Assembly: GCA_021780035.1 (NCBI GenBank)
Contig: JAJXZO010000144.1
Span: forward strand, 1 to 53,996
Origin: Pseudomonadota bacterium
GTDB taxonomy: Bacteria; Pseudomonadota; Alphaproteobacteria; Acetobacterales; Acetobacteraceae
Reading direction: 5' to 3'
DNA length: 53,996 bases
Below the pieces are notes generated by a model, which searched no databases, had not been told where the DNA came from, and saw only the letters and a list, made by a program, of their open reading frames with translations. This document shows positions 33,846 to 45,277 of this stretch, piece after piece (the first letter of the stretch is position 1; every line of letters starts with the position of its first letter). Both the position numbers and the translations under genes were made by a program.

Positions 33846-35258
33846 ATGCATTTGCGCCATCCGGTTGTGGTCGGTCTGCTCGTCGCCCTGGCGGCCGGAG
33901 GCAGCGCCCGCGCCGAGCCGCCCCGCACCCTCACCCAGGCTCTTGCCGCGGCGTACGCGAACAATCCCGGCCTGCAGGCCGCCCGCGCCCAGTTGCGCGC
34001 GGTGGACGAGAACGTGCCGCAGGCGCTGGCCGGCTGGAGGCCGCAGGTCACGATTTCGGCGAACGCCGGCTACAACCAGCTGAACACCGTCAACCACATC
34101 ACGTCCACCTACTCGGCGCCCTACAACATCACCACCAACCGCGTGCTCGGCACCAATACCGAGCAGCTCGTGGTCACGCAGCCGTTGTGGCGGGGCGGGG
34201 CGACGCGCGCCGCCACGAACCGGGCGAAGAACCAGGTGCTGAGCCAGCGGGCACAGCTGATGAACAGCGAACAGCAGCTGTTCAGCAACGTCATCAACGC
34301 CTTCGTGAACGTGATCGCCAACCGGCAGGTGCTCGCCCTCGACGTCAACAACGAGCAGGTGCTGTCCAAGCAGTTGCAGGCCACGCGCGACCGTTTCCGG
34401 GTGGGCGAGATCACCCAGACCGACGTGGCGCAGGCGGAGGCGGCGCTGGCAGGGGCCACCGCCACGCGGCAGACCGCGGAAGGCAACCTGCAGACGGCCC
34501 GCTCGCAGTTCCTGCAATACGTGGGGGAACTGCCCGGCGACCTGTTGCCGCCGCAGCCGATCCAGCTGCCGGTGCGCACGCTCGAGCAGGCCCGCGCCCT
34601 GGCGAGCGCCAACAATCCGAACGTCATCGCCGCCCGCTTCAACGACGCGGCGGCCAAGGACGCGTTCGACGCCGCCTATGCCAAGCTGATGCCGAACCTC
34701 AGCCTGCAAGGCATTCTGGCCCGCACCAAGGACGTGAGCAACGCCAACACAACCGAACGCTACGGCGAGATCCTCGCCACGCTGAGCATGCCGCTCTACC
34801 AGGGCGGCGCCGAATACGCCGCCATCCGCCAGGCGCGGCAGCAGGAGGAGCAGGCGCGCAAGCTGATCGCCGACGCGCAGCGCACCGCCGTGCAGCAGGT
34901 GATTTCCGCCTGGGAAACCTACAACTCGGCGAAATCGACGCTGCAGAGCACCCGCGCGCAGATCCACTCCAACGAGATCGCCCTCGAAGGCACCGAGCGC
35001 GAGGCGATCGTCGGAACCCGCACCACGCTCGACGTGCTGAACGCCGAGCAGCTGCTGCTGAATTCCCAGGTGACGCTGGTGCAGAACCTCGCCAACCTGG
35101 TGGGGGCAAGCTACTCCGTCGCCGGCGCCGTTGGCCGGCTGACCGCGCGGGATCTCGCCCTGCCGGTGCCGCACTACGACGAGACCGCCTACTACAAGGC
35201 GGTGAAAGACCGGTTGATCGGCACCGGCGACTACGCGACGGACCAGCCCGGCCGCTGA
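33846..35258 (+). CDS. tolC: TolC-family outer-membrane channel protein
   Basis: A 470-residue outer-membrane efflux/type I secretion channel. A signal peptide of about 23 residues ends Ala-Arg-Ala. Two OEP halves follow: Thr-Leu-Thr-Gln-Ala-Leu-Ala-Ala-Ala-Tyr-Ala-Asn-Asn-Pro near 29, then long Gln/Ala-rich helices, and the second half ending Gly-Thr-Arg-Thr-Thr-Leu-Asp-Val-Leu-Asn-Ala-Glu-Gln, the usual signature near the second hairpin. It trimerises into a periplasm-spanning tunnel. No inner-membrane partner is encoded nearby. The ATG at 33846 starts right at the signal peptide. Confidence 0.93.
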   Translation: MHLRHPVVVGLLVALAAGGSARAEPPRTLTQALAAAYANNPGLQAARAQLRAVDENVPQALAGWRPQVTISANAGYNQLNTVNHITSTYSAPYNITTNRVLGTNTEQLVVTQPLWRGGATRAATNRAKNQVLSQRAQLMNSEQQLFSNVINAFVNVIANRQVLALDVNNEQVLSKQLQATRDRFRVGEITQTDVAQAEAALAGATATRQTAEGNLQTARSQFLQYVGELPGDLLPPQPIQLPVRTLEQARALASANNPNVIAARFNDAAAKDAFDAAYAKLMPNLSLQGILARTKDVSNANTTERYGEILATLSMPLYQGGAEYAAIRQARQQEEQARKLIADAQRTAVQQVISAWETYNSAKSTLQSTRAQIHSNEIALEGTEREAIVGTRTTLDVLNAEQLLLNSQVTLVQNLANLVGASYSVAGAVGRLTARDLALPVPHYDETAYYKAVKDRLIGTGDYATDQPGR

Positions 35259-35295
35259 TGGCGCAGGAACGGAAAGCGATGCCAAGGACGGCAGC

Positions 35296-35850
35296 ATGAG
35301 CGGAACATCTGCGGGTAAGCCAGCAATGCCCGCGCAGGCAGGCGGCACCGGCGATCCCTCGATGGAGGACATTCTCGCCTCCATCCGGCGCATCCTGGAC
35401 GAGGACGAGTCGCACCAGCCGCCGCCGGTCGCGGTGGACGACGTGCTAACGCTCGACGCCTCGATGCGTGCCGATGCGCCATCACCGGAAGCCGAGGGGA
35501 GGCACGCCGCGTTCGCGTATCCGCCGGCGACGGCGCCCGTGGAGACGATCATGGAAGAACTCGTGCCTGCCGCCGCCGCTGCCTCGTTGCCCGACGAGAC
35601 ACCGGACCCGGCCACCCTGTTGGCTCCCGAGGCGGCGGCGGCCACCACCGCCTCGGTCTCCGGGCTTATCCGCACGCTGGCCGAACAGCAGGCGGTCGGC
35701 GTGCATCATGGCGGCCCCACGCTCGAAGACATCGTGCGCGAGGAACTTCGCCCGCTGCTGAAGTCGTGGCTCGACCACAACCTGCCGCCGCTGGTGGAAC
35801 GCGTGGTCAGCGCCGAGATCCAGCGCCTGATCGGCCGCGCCTTTCCCTGA
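35296..35850 (+). CDS. popZ: DUF2497 protein, polar organising protein PopZ-like
   Basis: A 184-residue protein. The N-terminal Asp-Pro-Ser-Met-Glu-Asp-Ile-Leu-Ala-Ser-Ile-Arg-Arg-Ile-Leu (20-34) and C-terminal Leu-Glu-Asp-Ile-Val-Arg-Glu-Glu-Leu-Arg-Pro-Leu-Leu-Lys helices are the two conserved PopZ blocks. An acidic, Pro/Ala-rich disordered linker of about 100 residues joins them. In Caulobacter PopZ forms a polar condensate that anchors ParB-parS; the same role is inferred. It stands between tolC and valS as in other alphaproteobacteria. Confidence 0.88.
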   Translation: MSGTSAGKPAMPAQAGGTGDPSMEDILASIRRILDEDESHQPPPVAVDDVLTLDASMRADAPSPEAEGRHAAFAYPPATAPVETIMEELVPAAAAASLPDETPDPATLLAPEAAAATTASVSGLIRTLAEQQAVGVHHGGPTLEDIVREELRPLLKSWLDHNLPPLVERVVSAEIQRLIGRAFP

Positions 35851-35917
35851 ACGCGGCGAATCCCGCCACCTTTCCCCGCGCGGCCTGCCGGGCGCGCGAA
35901 TTTCCAGACGCCCGCGG

Positions 35918-38623
<2,706 letters not shown>

Positions 38624-38635
38624 AGGCGGGGCGGA

Positions 38636-39004
38636 TCAGGGCTGCTTCAGGAAGTCCTGCCGGAGCGGGGTGAAGCAGTCCACCACCTTCGCCGTGGGCG
38701 AAAGCAGCTGCACCGCGTGCGGCACGTCGGGCGGCACGGCGAACAGATCGCCGGCGGAGAGCCGCGCCGGTTCGCGGTCTGCGCGGATCAGCAAAATCTC
38801 GCCTTCGGCGACGTAGCTGATCTGCTCGTGCGGGTGGGTGTGCAGCGGGTCGGGTTCGGCCCACGGGCCGCCGGAAAACACCAGCACCGCGGCCATCAGG
38901 TTACCCGTGTGCAACAGCCAGCGTTCGGCCTCGGGGCGGATTTTCTCGGCGGGCGCGTCCGCCGGGCGAAGGATGGTCAGTGTCCGCGTGTTGTCGATGG
39001 CCAT
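38636..39004 (-). CDS. cupin-domain protein
   Basis: A 122-residue single cupin with a complete metal site: His-Thr-His-Pro-His-Glu-Gln (about 55-61) and a later Val-Pro-His-Ala-Val (about 97). I used the ATG at 39004 because the fold begins shortly after it. Its stop lies 13 bp from valS, with which it converges. Cupins of this size are often isomerases, dioxygenases or binding proteins; no specific role can be read here. Confidence 0.8.
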   Translation of the reverse strand: MAIDNTRTLTILRPADAPAEKIRPEAERWLLHTGNLMAAVLVFSGGPWAEPDPLHTHPHEQISYVAEGEILLIRADREPARLSAGDLFAVPPDVPHAVQLLSPTAKVVDCFTPLRQDFLKQP

Positions 39005-39014
39005 GCCGGCCGCC

Positions 39015-39452
39015 TCAACGCTGGCGGGCCTTGCGCGCGGCGGCACGGGCCTCCTGCAGCGCCTTCTGCTCGGTCACCATCGCTATCGCCCGGGCCTTCT
39101 TCTCGGCGGCGCGGGTGGCGGCGCGAGCCGTCATGTCCGCCTGCGCGGTGCGGGCGCGCCACTCAGCCTCGCGAGCGGCACGCGCCTTCTCCTCCTGCTC
39201 CGCCCGCTCGCGGACGATGCGGGCCTGCCGCTCCGCCTCCAGGCGGGCGGCCTCCGCCTCGCGGGCGGCCTTGCGCTCCGCCTGCCGGGCGGCCCGGGCC
39301 TCGTCCGCGGCCTTCTGCTGGGCGATGCGTTCCTGCACCGCCGGGTCGTCAAGACCGGGCTGAGACTTGAACTTCTCCAAAGCGGCCTTTTTCGCCGCGG
39401 CGGCTGCCGCCAGGCGGTCAGCGAAATCGTCGAATCGGTTGCGCGCGCTCAT
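39015..39452 (-). CDS. DUF6481-type Ala/Arg/Glu-rich coiled-coil protein
   Basis: A 145-residue highly charged protein that is almost entirely helix. The start Ala-Arg-Asn-Arg-Phe-Asp-Asp-Phe-Ala-Asp-Arg-Leu matches small alphaproteobacterial proteins of the DUF6481 type. The rest is Ala/Arg/Lys/Glu heptad-like sequence without Cys or aromatic clusters. The coding strand is supported by the conserved N-terminus. Nucleic-acid binding is possible given the basic helix, but this is a guess. It lies 10 bp upstream of the cupin. Confidence 0.7.
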   Translation of the reverse strand: MSARNRFDDFADRLAAAAAAKKAALEKFKSQPGLDDPAVQERIAQQKAADEARAARQAERKAAREAEAARLEAERQARIVRERAEQEEKARAAREAEWRARTAQADMTARAATRAAEKKARAIAMVTEQKALQEARAAARKARQR

Positions 39453-39539
39453 GCGCGCTTTCTAGCCGCAAACGCGCCCAGTGCAAGAGGAGCGAATGCA
39501 CACGGGAGTGTCGGTTGACGCAAGGCCTCGGCGGCGGCA

Positions 39540-41204
39540 ATGGAAGCGGCCATGAAGGCCCTTGCCGCCCCGCTGCTTGCCGTTCTCTCGCTCTGGCGAG
39601 GCCGAGCCGGCTGGATATTCGCCGCCGGCGTGGTGATGCTGGCCTCGCTCGCCTCCGGCCTCGCGCTGGCCGGCGTCGCCGGCGGGCTGTTCGCGGCACT
39701 CGCCACCGGCACGGTGTTCGCCAGCGCCGCGTTGCTGCGCACGCTCGGCCCGCTGCGCGTGGTACTGCGCTACCTCGAGCGGCTGGCCGGCCACGAAGCG
39801 ACTTTCCGCGCACTGGCCGACCTGCGCGTGTGGTTCTATCGCGGCCTGTGCAACAGCGCCTCCGGTGGGCTCGGCTTCCGCCAGCGCGGCGACGTGCTGA
39901 GCAGGCTGGTGAACGACATCGAGGCGCTCGACGGCCTGGTGCTGCGCATCCTGCTGCCCTGGTGCGGCGCCGTGCTGATCCTGGCGGTGTTCCTCGGCTT
40001 CTATTTCCCCTACGCGCCGTGGGTGGGGGTGGGCATCGCGGCGCTCTTCGCCGGCACCGCATTCGCCCTGCCGGTGCTCGCCGCGCGTGCCTCCGCGCAG
40101 GCCGGCGCGCGGCTCGCGCAGGCTACGGCGGCGCTGCGGGTGGCGGCGCTCGATACGCTCGCCGGGCTGCGCGAGGTGTGCGCCTACGGTGCCGGGGGGC
40201 GGATGCTCGCGCAGGTTCAGGCGCGCGAGGGGGCGCTGTTCACCGCGCAGGCCGCGCTTGGGCGCAAGGGCGCGCGCATCGGCGCCGTGGCCTTTCTGTG
40301 CGGGCAGGCGGCGATCGGGCTCGCGCTCGCCGCGGCCGCGTTCCATCTGGTGCCCCTGAGCGGACCGGCGGTGGCGGGAACCTTCATCGTCGTCGCCGGG
40401 TTCGAGGCGGCGGCGGGACTGGCGATGGCCGGCGTGCAGGCAGGCGCTGCGTCGGCCGCCGCCGGCCGTGTGCTGGCCGCGGCGCAAACGCCCCCGGCCG
40501 TGAAGGAGCCGCGCGAACCCGCGCCGCTGCCTACCGGCAACAAGCTTAGCTTCGAGGACGTTTCCTTCCGTTGGCTGCCGGACCGGCCGGCGGTGTTCCG
40601 CAACCTCACGTTGGAGATTCCGGCAGGAGCGCGCGTGGCGGTGCTGGGGCCTTCGGGCGCCGGCAAGTCCACCCTCGCGGCTCTCGCGCTGAGGCTCGCG
40701 GCGCCCGAGGCGGGGAGGGTGCTGCTCGGCGGCACCGACATCGCCACCCTGCCGGCCGCGGCGCTGCATAAGCGCATCGCCTGGCTGAGCCAGACCACGC
40801 ACCTGTTCGACGACAGCCTGCGGCGCAACCTGCTGCTCGCCCGCCCGGATGCGACGGAGGAGGAACTGTGGGCCGCGCTCGACGCGGCGCAGATCGGCGA
40901 TTTCGTGCGCGCACTGCCGGGCGGCCTCGATTCCTGGCTCGGCGAGGCGGGTGCGGCCGCTTCCGGCGGGCAGGGACGCCGGCTGGCGCTGGCGCGGGCG
41001 CTCCTGTCGGCGGCGCCGATTCTCATTCTCGACGAGCCTTGCGCGGGACTCGACGCCGAGAACGAGCGCGCCTTCTTCGCCGCGCTGAACGAGGCGGCGG
41101 GCGAGCGCACCGTGCTGCTCATCGCCCACCGGCTTACCGGGGCCGAGCGCCTGCACCGAATTTGGCGGCTCGCGTCGGGCGGCGTGGTCGCGGCGGCCGC
41201 CTGA
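39540..41204 (+). CDS. cydC: CydC-type ABC exporter (thiol reductant export subunit)
   Basis: A 554-residue fused ABC exporter. Six membrane helices lie at about 10-300, with Arg-Tyr-Leu-Glu-Arg-Leu-Ala-Gly-His-Glu-Ala-Thr at 78-89, a typical CydC block. The ATPase domain follows: Walker A Gly-Pro-Ser-Gly-Ala-Gly-Lys-Ser at 370-377, signature Ala-Ser-Gly-Gly-Gln, Walker B Leu-Asp-Glu-Pro and switch His in Ile-Ala-His-Arg. All catalytic residues are present. CydDC exports glutathione and cysteine to the periplasm and is needed for cytochrome bd and c-type cytochrome assembly. The usual cydD partner is not adjacent, and neither is cydAB. An in-frame ATG at 39552 is an alternative start. Confidence 0.85.
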   Translation: MEAAMKALAAPLLAVLSLWRGRAGWIFAAGVVMLASLASGLALAGVAGGLFAALATGTVFASAALLRTLGPLRVVLRYLERLAGHEATFRALADLRVWFYRGLCNSASGGLGFRQRGDVLSRLVNDIEALDGLVLRILLPWCGAVLILAVFLGFYFPYAPWVGVGIAALFAGTAFALPVLAARASAQAGARLAQATAALRVAALDTLAGLREVCAYGAGGRMLAQVQAREGALFTAQAALGRKGARIGAVAFLCGQAAIGLALAAAAFHLVPLSGPAVAGTFIVVAGFEAAAGLAMAGVQAGAASAAAGRVLAAAQTPPAVKEPREPAPLPTGNKLSFEDVSFRWLPDRPAVFRNLTLEIPAGARVAVLGPSGAGKSTLAALALRLAAPEAGRVLLGGTDIATLPAAALHKRIAWLSQTTHLFDDSLRRNLLLARPDATEEELWAALDAAQIGDFVRALPGGLDSWLGEAGAAASGGQGRRLALARALLSAAPILILDEPCAGLDAENERAFFAALNEAAGERTVLLIAHRLTGAERLHRIWRLASGGVVAAAA

Positions 41205-41381
41205 TTTCGCGTATCGATCAGCAACAGACTTATTTTGCGGTAGAAATCTGATTCGCCCGCGGCGGCGTTTTTGGCTCTTGGCGCCCCGGCTCCCTGCGCA
41301 CATGATACGCTTGAGGATCGGCGAAAGGTCCGGCAGAGAAAACGGCCGGACGGCAGCAAGGGCTGATCCAGGAGGTCGTTC

Positions 41382-43346
41382 GTGCCACACACTTTGTCGG
41401 GGCCGCGCACCGCGGTTCTCATCGGGCCTTACGGCAGCGGCAAATCGACGCTGTTCGATGCGCTGATCGCCGCCGCCGGCGGACCGGCGCGCCGTGGTGC
41501 CGCCCCGCGCGGCGGCGGCACACGCATCGGTCACTGCGTCTATCTCGACGAGCCTTGGGCGCTTGTTGACTGCCCCGGTTCGGTGGAATTCGCCCACGAG
41601 GCCGACGCCGCACTGGCGATGGCCGACATCGCCATCCTGGTCTGCGATCCCGACCCGGCGAAGGCCCAGGCCAGCGCTCGGCTGCTGCGCCGGCTCGAGG
41701 AGAACGAACTGCCCGCGCTGGTGTTCATCAACCGCATCGACAGCTTCACCGGCGACGTGCAGCAGACGGCGGAGGCGCTGCAGAAGCTGACGAAGCGGCG
41801 GCTGGTGCTGCGCGAGGTGCCGATCCGCTCGGGCGAAGCGGTGACCGGCTATGTCGACGTCGTGAGCGAGCGCGCCTACCAGTACCGTCCCGGCAACCCC
41901 TCGGAGCGGATCGAACTACCGGCGACGGCGACCACCAGCGAGGAAGAGGCCCGAGCGGTGCTCGTGGAGGCGCTGGCCGACCACGATGACGCGCTGCTGG
42001 AAAAGGTTGTGGAGAACATCAAGCCCACCGCGGGCGAGGTGTTCGAGCGGCTGGTGGACGTGGAGGGCCGCGCGCAACTGGTCGAGGTGCTGATCGGTTC
42101 CGCCGAGCGCGACCAGGGCGTGCGCCGGCTGTGGAAGGCGCTGCGCCACGATGGCCCGCCGGCCTCCGTGCGCGCCGACCGGCAGGGGGTGGCCGCCAGC
42201 GGCGCGCCGCTGTTGCAGGTTTTTCGCACGCTGAACGCGGGCTTCGGCGGCAAGCTCTCCTGGGCGCGCGTCTGGCGCGGCCCGGTGAAGGACGGTGCCA
42301 CGCTCGACGGCAGCCGCATCGGCGGCATGTGGCGGAACGCGGGCGGCGAGATGACCAAGATCACCGAGGCCGCCACCGGCGAAGTGGTGGCGCTGGGACG
42401 CCTCGAGGGGGTCGTTACCGGCGCGGTGCTGGGCGACGTGGGTGACGCCGACCTGACCTTCCCGACGCCGCCGCAGCCCGTCTACGAGATGGCCATCAAC
42501 ACCGCCGACCGGAAGGACGACGTGCGCCTCTCCGCGGCGCTGCAGAAGCTGCTGGAGGAGGACCCCGGCCTGGTGCTGCGCCAGGATGCCGATCTCGGCG
42601 AGACGGTGCTGCTCGGCCAGGGGGAGATGCACCTGAAGGCGGCGATGGAACGGCTGGCGAACGCCTTCAGCGTGAAGGTGAACGCACACCGCCCGCGTAT
42701 TCCGTTCCGCGAAACCATCCGCAGGCCGGTGCACGAGCATGGTCGTCTGAAGCGGCAGACCGGCGGTCATGGCCAGTTCGCCGACGTGAAGCTCGACATC
42801 GCGCCGCGCGAGCGGGGCGATGGCTTCCAGTTCGTGGACAAGATCGTGGGCGGCGCGGTGCCGCGCAACTTCATCCCCGCGGTCGGCGAGGCGGCGGAGG
42901 AGGCGGCGAGGAAGGGCGCGTTCGGCTATCCGGTGGTGGACATCTCCGTCACCCTGGTGGACGGCGGCTTCCACACCGTGGACAGCTCCGACATGGCCTT
43001 CCGCACCGCCACCCGCATGGCCATGCAGGAGGCGATCCCGAAGGCCGAGCCGGTGCTGCTGGAGCCGATGCACCACGTCACCGTGACGGTGCCGAACACC
43101 TATACCGCCACCGCGCAGAGGCTGCTCACCGGAAGGCGCGGGCAGATCCTCGGCTACGGCGAGCGGCCGGGCTGGTCCGGCTGGGACGACGTCGAGGCGC
43201 TGGTGCCGGAAATCGAGCTGCACGACTTCATCATCGAGTTGCGCAGCCAGACCATGGGGCTCGGCACCTACACCCATCGGTTCGAGCATCTGGCCGAGGC
43301 GCACGGCAAGGTGGTGGCCGAGGCGCAGAAGATGGCCGAGGACTGA
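41382..43346 (+). CDS. elongation factor G-like protein with degraded GTPase site
   Basis: A 654-residue protein with the full EF-G domain order, shorter than EF-G (about 690). The P-loop Gly-Pro-Tyr-Gly-Ser-Gly-Lys-Ser (15-22) is intact. Switch I (Arg-Gly-Ile-Thr) is missing. G3 is Asp-Cys-Pro-Gly-Ser (63-67), so the catalytic His of Asp-Thr-Pro-Gly-His is a Ser. G4 is Asn-Arg-Ile-Asp (117-120) instead of Asn-Lys-x-Asp. Domain IV is well kept (Gly-Gly-His-Gly-Gln-Phe, Gly-Ala-Phe-Gly-Tyr-Pro-Val). GTG start with AGGAGG 6 nt upstream. It probably binds ribosomes but is unlikely to be the main translocase. Confidence 0.88.
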   Translation: MPHTLSGPRTAVLIGPYGSGKSTLFDALIAAAGGPARRGAAPRGGGTRIGHCVYLDEPWALVDCPGSVEFAHEADAALAMADIAILVCDPDPAKAQASARLLRRLEENELPALVFINRIDSFTGDVQQTAEALQKLTKRRLVLREVPIRSGEAVTGYVDVVSERAYQYRPGNPSERIELPATATTSEEEARAVLVEALADHDDALLEKVVENIKPTAGEVFERLVDVEGRAQLVEVLIGSAERDQGVRRLWKALRHDGPPASVRADRQGVAASGAPLLQVFRTLNAGFGGKLSWARVWRGPVKDGATLDGSRIGGMWRNAGGEMTKITEAATGEVVALGRLEGVVTGAVLGDVGDADLTFPTPPQPVYEMAINTADRKDDVRLSAALQKLLEEDPGLVLRQDADLGETVLLGQGEMHLKAAMERLANAFSVKVNAHRPRIPFRETIRRPVHEHGRLKRQTGGHGQFADVKLDIAPRERGDGFQFVDKIVGGAVPRNFIPAVGEAAEEAARKGAFGYPVVDISVTLVDGGFHTVDSSDMAFRTATRMAMQEAIPKAEPVLLEPMHHVTVTVPNTYTATAQRLLTGRRGQILGYGERPGWSGWDDVEALVPEIELHDFIIELRSQTMGLGTYTHRFEHLAEAHGKVVAEAQKMAED

Positions 43347-43353
43347 AAGCGAA

Positions 43354-43388
43354 CCGGCCGGCCTGGGCGGTTGATCCGGGCCGGCCGG
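43354..43388. terminator. bidirectional hairpin between convergent genes
   Basis: CCGGCCGGCC (43354-43363) and GGCCGGCCGG (43379-43388), a perfect 10-bp stem. It extends inward to about 14 bp with two G-T pairs around a 7-nt loop. It lies exactly between the EF-G-like gene and the convergent dhaL, so it can serve both. No long T-run is present. Confidence 0.55.
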
Positions 43389-43408
43389 AAGCCTTCAGGG
43401 GCGGAAAC

Positions 43409-44014
43409 TCAGGCGCCGAGGCCGCGCAGGATCTCACGGAAGGCGACCTGCCCCGGATCGTCGAGCCCGACGGAACGGTCGGCGAAGATGCGGGCGCGGC
43501 CAATGTGCGCCGGCTCGTTCCGCATCCGCGCGAGCGTCGCGTCCACCGCTGCCGCTGCCGCCACCAGCATCGCCGCCGGGTCGTCCTTGCCCGTGGTGGC
43601 CTCGATGGCGGCGTTCAGTGCATCCAGCACCGTTTTGTCGCCGAGCGAGGCCTTGCCGCGAGCGATCATGGCGTCGAGCGCGCCCTGCAGCAGCGCCGGC
43701 ACCTCGGTCCACGGCACCTCGGTACGGCCCTTGGTGGCCTTGGCGGCGCTGAGCAGCGCTGTCGCCAGCAGGGTGCCATAGCTGGAGCCGGAAGCGCGGG
43801 TGAACGCCTGTGCGCAGGCCATCAGCGCCATGCCCACGTCGGCCGGCAGCGTCGGCAGCGCTTTCACCACCTCGCGGCCGCCGCGGACCATGGTGACGCC
43901 GAGGTCGCCGTCGCCGAGCTGGCCGTCGATGGTGTTGAGCGAATCCGCCGCGGTCTCCATGTGCGCGGCGATGCGGGAAAGCCCGGCGGCGAGCACCGGC
44001 ACGGTGAGCGGCAT
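43409..44014 (-). CDS. dhaL: DhaL-type kinase subunit, pair A
   Basis: A 201-residue ATP-binding subunit of a dihydroxyacetone/tetrulose kinase. Metal-binding Asp30, Asp35 and Asp37 lie at the same numbers as in E. coli DhaL (Ile-Asp-Gly-Gln-Leu-Gly-Asp-Gly-Asp-Leu-Gly). The residue after Asp37 is Leu38 rather than the usual His. Gly-Ser-Ser-Tyr-Gly-Thr-Leu and Gly-Asp-Lys-Thr-Val-Leu-Asp complete the nucleotide site. It transfers phosphate from ATP, or in other bacteria from a PTS protein; no DhaM is present, so ATP is likely. It begins 4 bp after its dhaK partner. Confidence 0.9.
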   Translation of the reverse strand: MPLTVPVLAAGLSRIAAHMETAADSLNTIDGQLGDGDLGVTMVRGGREVVKALPTLPADVGMALMACAQAFTRASGSSYGTLLATALLSAAKATKGRTEVPWTEVPALLQGALDAMIARGKASLGDKTVLDALNAAIEATTGKDDPAAMLVAAAAAVDATLARMRNEPAHIGRARIFADRSVGLDDPGQVAFREILRGLGA

Positions 44015-44018
44015 GGTC

Positions 44019-45017
44019 TCACACCCTCCAGAAGGCGCACTCGGCCGGGGCGAGGAGGTATTTCTCCAGTTCCGGCGTGAGCGTGATGATGGTGAAGGAA
44101 ACGCCGGCCATCTCCATCGAGCAGGCGTAGCGGCCGACCAGCGGCATGACGATGCTGGCTCCCGCGCCGGTGAGCCGCGCCGCAACGTCGCGGTAGAGGA
44201 TGAACAGTTCCTCGGGCGGCGTGGCGCCGAGGCTGTTCACCAGCACGGAGACGCGCTGGCCGGAAGCGATCGGCCGGTCGGCGAGCAGCATGTCGAGCAT
44301 CTCACCGGCGATGGCCTGCGCCGGGCGCAGGGCGCCGCGGCGCACGCCGGGTTCGCCGTGGATGCCCATGCCGATCTCCATCTCATCCTCGCCGATGGTG
44401 AAGGTGGGGCGGCCCGCCTGCGGCACCGTGCAGGGGGTGAGCGCCACGCCGACGGTGCGGCAGGCATCCGCCGCGGCCTGGGCGACGCGCGTCACTCCCG
44501 CGAGGTCGAGGCCCGCCTCGGCGGCGGCGCCGGCAATTTTGAAGGCGTAAATCATGCCGGCAACGCCGCGCCGCTTGGCGGCCTCGGCGGGCGGGGCGGA
44601 GGCCACGTCGTCGGCGAGGCGGACGGTGGTGGAGGGAACGTCCTCCATGTCCATCATCTCGCCGGCCATGTCGAAGTTCATCACGTCGCCGCCGTAATTG
44701 CCGTAGAGGCGCAGGATGCCGGCGCCACCGTCGGCCGCGCGCATGGCGTCCACCATCTGTTCCACCGAGGGGGAGGCGAACACCTCGCCGATGGCGCAGG
44801 CGTCGAGCAGGCCGCGACCGACATAGCCGGTGAACACCGGCAGGTGTCCCGAGCCGCCGCCCGTCACCACACCCACCTTGCCCTTGCGCGCGAGGCCGGG
44901 GCGCTTGATCACCCGTCCGCCGCCGCCCGTGCGCTCGTAATACTGGGGAAAGGCGAGGCAGAGCCCCTCCAGCGTCTCGTCGACGTAGGCGAAGGGGTCG
45001 TTCAGGATCTTTTTCAT
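44019..45017 (-). CDS. dhaK: DhaK-type kinase subunit, pair A
   Basis: A 332-residue substrate-binding subunit. The keto-sugar attaches to a His, here His220 in Gly-Met-Gly-Ile-His-Gly-Glu-Pro-Gly. Asp111 (Asn-Tyr-Gly-Gly-Asp) and His58 (Gly-Gly-Gly-Ser-Gly-His) complete the pocket. The pocket loop is His-Leu-Pro instead of the common His-Glu-Pro seen in pair B. With DhaL it phosphorylates dihydroxyacetone or a related ketose such as erythrulose. It is divergently transcribed from pair B across a 260-bp regulatory gap. Confidence 0.9.
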   Translation of the reverse strand: MKKILNDPFAYVDETLEGLCLAFPQYYERTGGGGRVIKRPGLARKGKVGVVTGGGSGHLPVFTGYVGRGLLDACAIGEVFASPSVEQMVDAMRAADGGAGILRLYGNYGGDVMNFDMAGEMMDMEDVPSTTVRLADDVASAPPAEAAKRRGVAGMIYAFKIAGAAAEAGLDLAGVTRVAQAAADACRTVGVALTPCTVPQAGRPTFTIGEDEMEIGMGIHGEPGVRRGALRPAQAIAGEMLDMLLADRPIASGQRVSVLVNSLGATPPEELFILYRDVAARLTGAGASIVMPLVGRYACSMEMAGVSFTIITLTPELEKYLLAPAECAFWRV

Positions 45018-45277
45018 CGCGCGTTCCTCTGCGGTGCCGCCCCGGTGGCCGGCATTGGCGGCAGCATAGCCCGCCCGGCAGCCGTTGGGCAGATGGCAAG
45101 CGGAACGAAACCGCCACCGCGGGGGTGCGCCGATGAGCATCTGTTCTCCCGCGTTGACAAAAGATAGAGCCGCCCGTTATGGTCGCGCGGTCTGCCGCAG
45201 GGCAGCATGCCGGCCTCCGGCGGCGACGGCGGCCGACCGGAAAAGCCTCCTGAAGCGTCCAACCTGGCGGACAGATA
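45018..45277. other. 260-bp divergent promoter region between the two dhaKL pairs
   Basis: It holds the start signals of both kinase operons. A good plus-strand promoter is at 45154-45183. No equally clear minus-strand promoter and no long inverted repeat were seen, and no regulator gene lies in this part of the window. Confidence 0.5.
45154..45183 (+). promoter_or_regulatory. sigma70-like promoter for dhaK pair B
   Basis: TTGACA (45154-45159), a perfect -35 hexamer, then 18 nt and TATGGT (45178-45183). The leader to the dhaK start would be about 85 nt. It is the only consensus -35 in the divergent region. Confidence 0.55.

Noticed and set aside
31154-34051. Long minus-strand frame (about 965 codons) opposite gatA, gatB and the pcm-like gene
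   Set aside because: It is antisense to three clear genes; absence of stops follows from high GC at third positions.
39514-39519. TTGACG as a -35 box for cydC
   Set aside because: It lies only about 20 bp before the start codon, leaving no room for a -10 element and transcription start.
41253-41272. Possible terminator of cydC (short GC stem followed by five T)
   Set aside because: The stem is only about 4 bp and the T-run is separated from it, so it is too weak to annotate.
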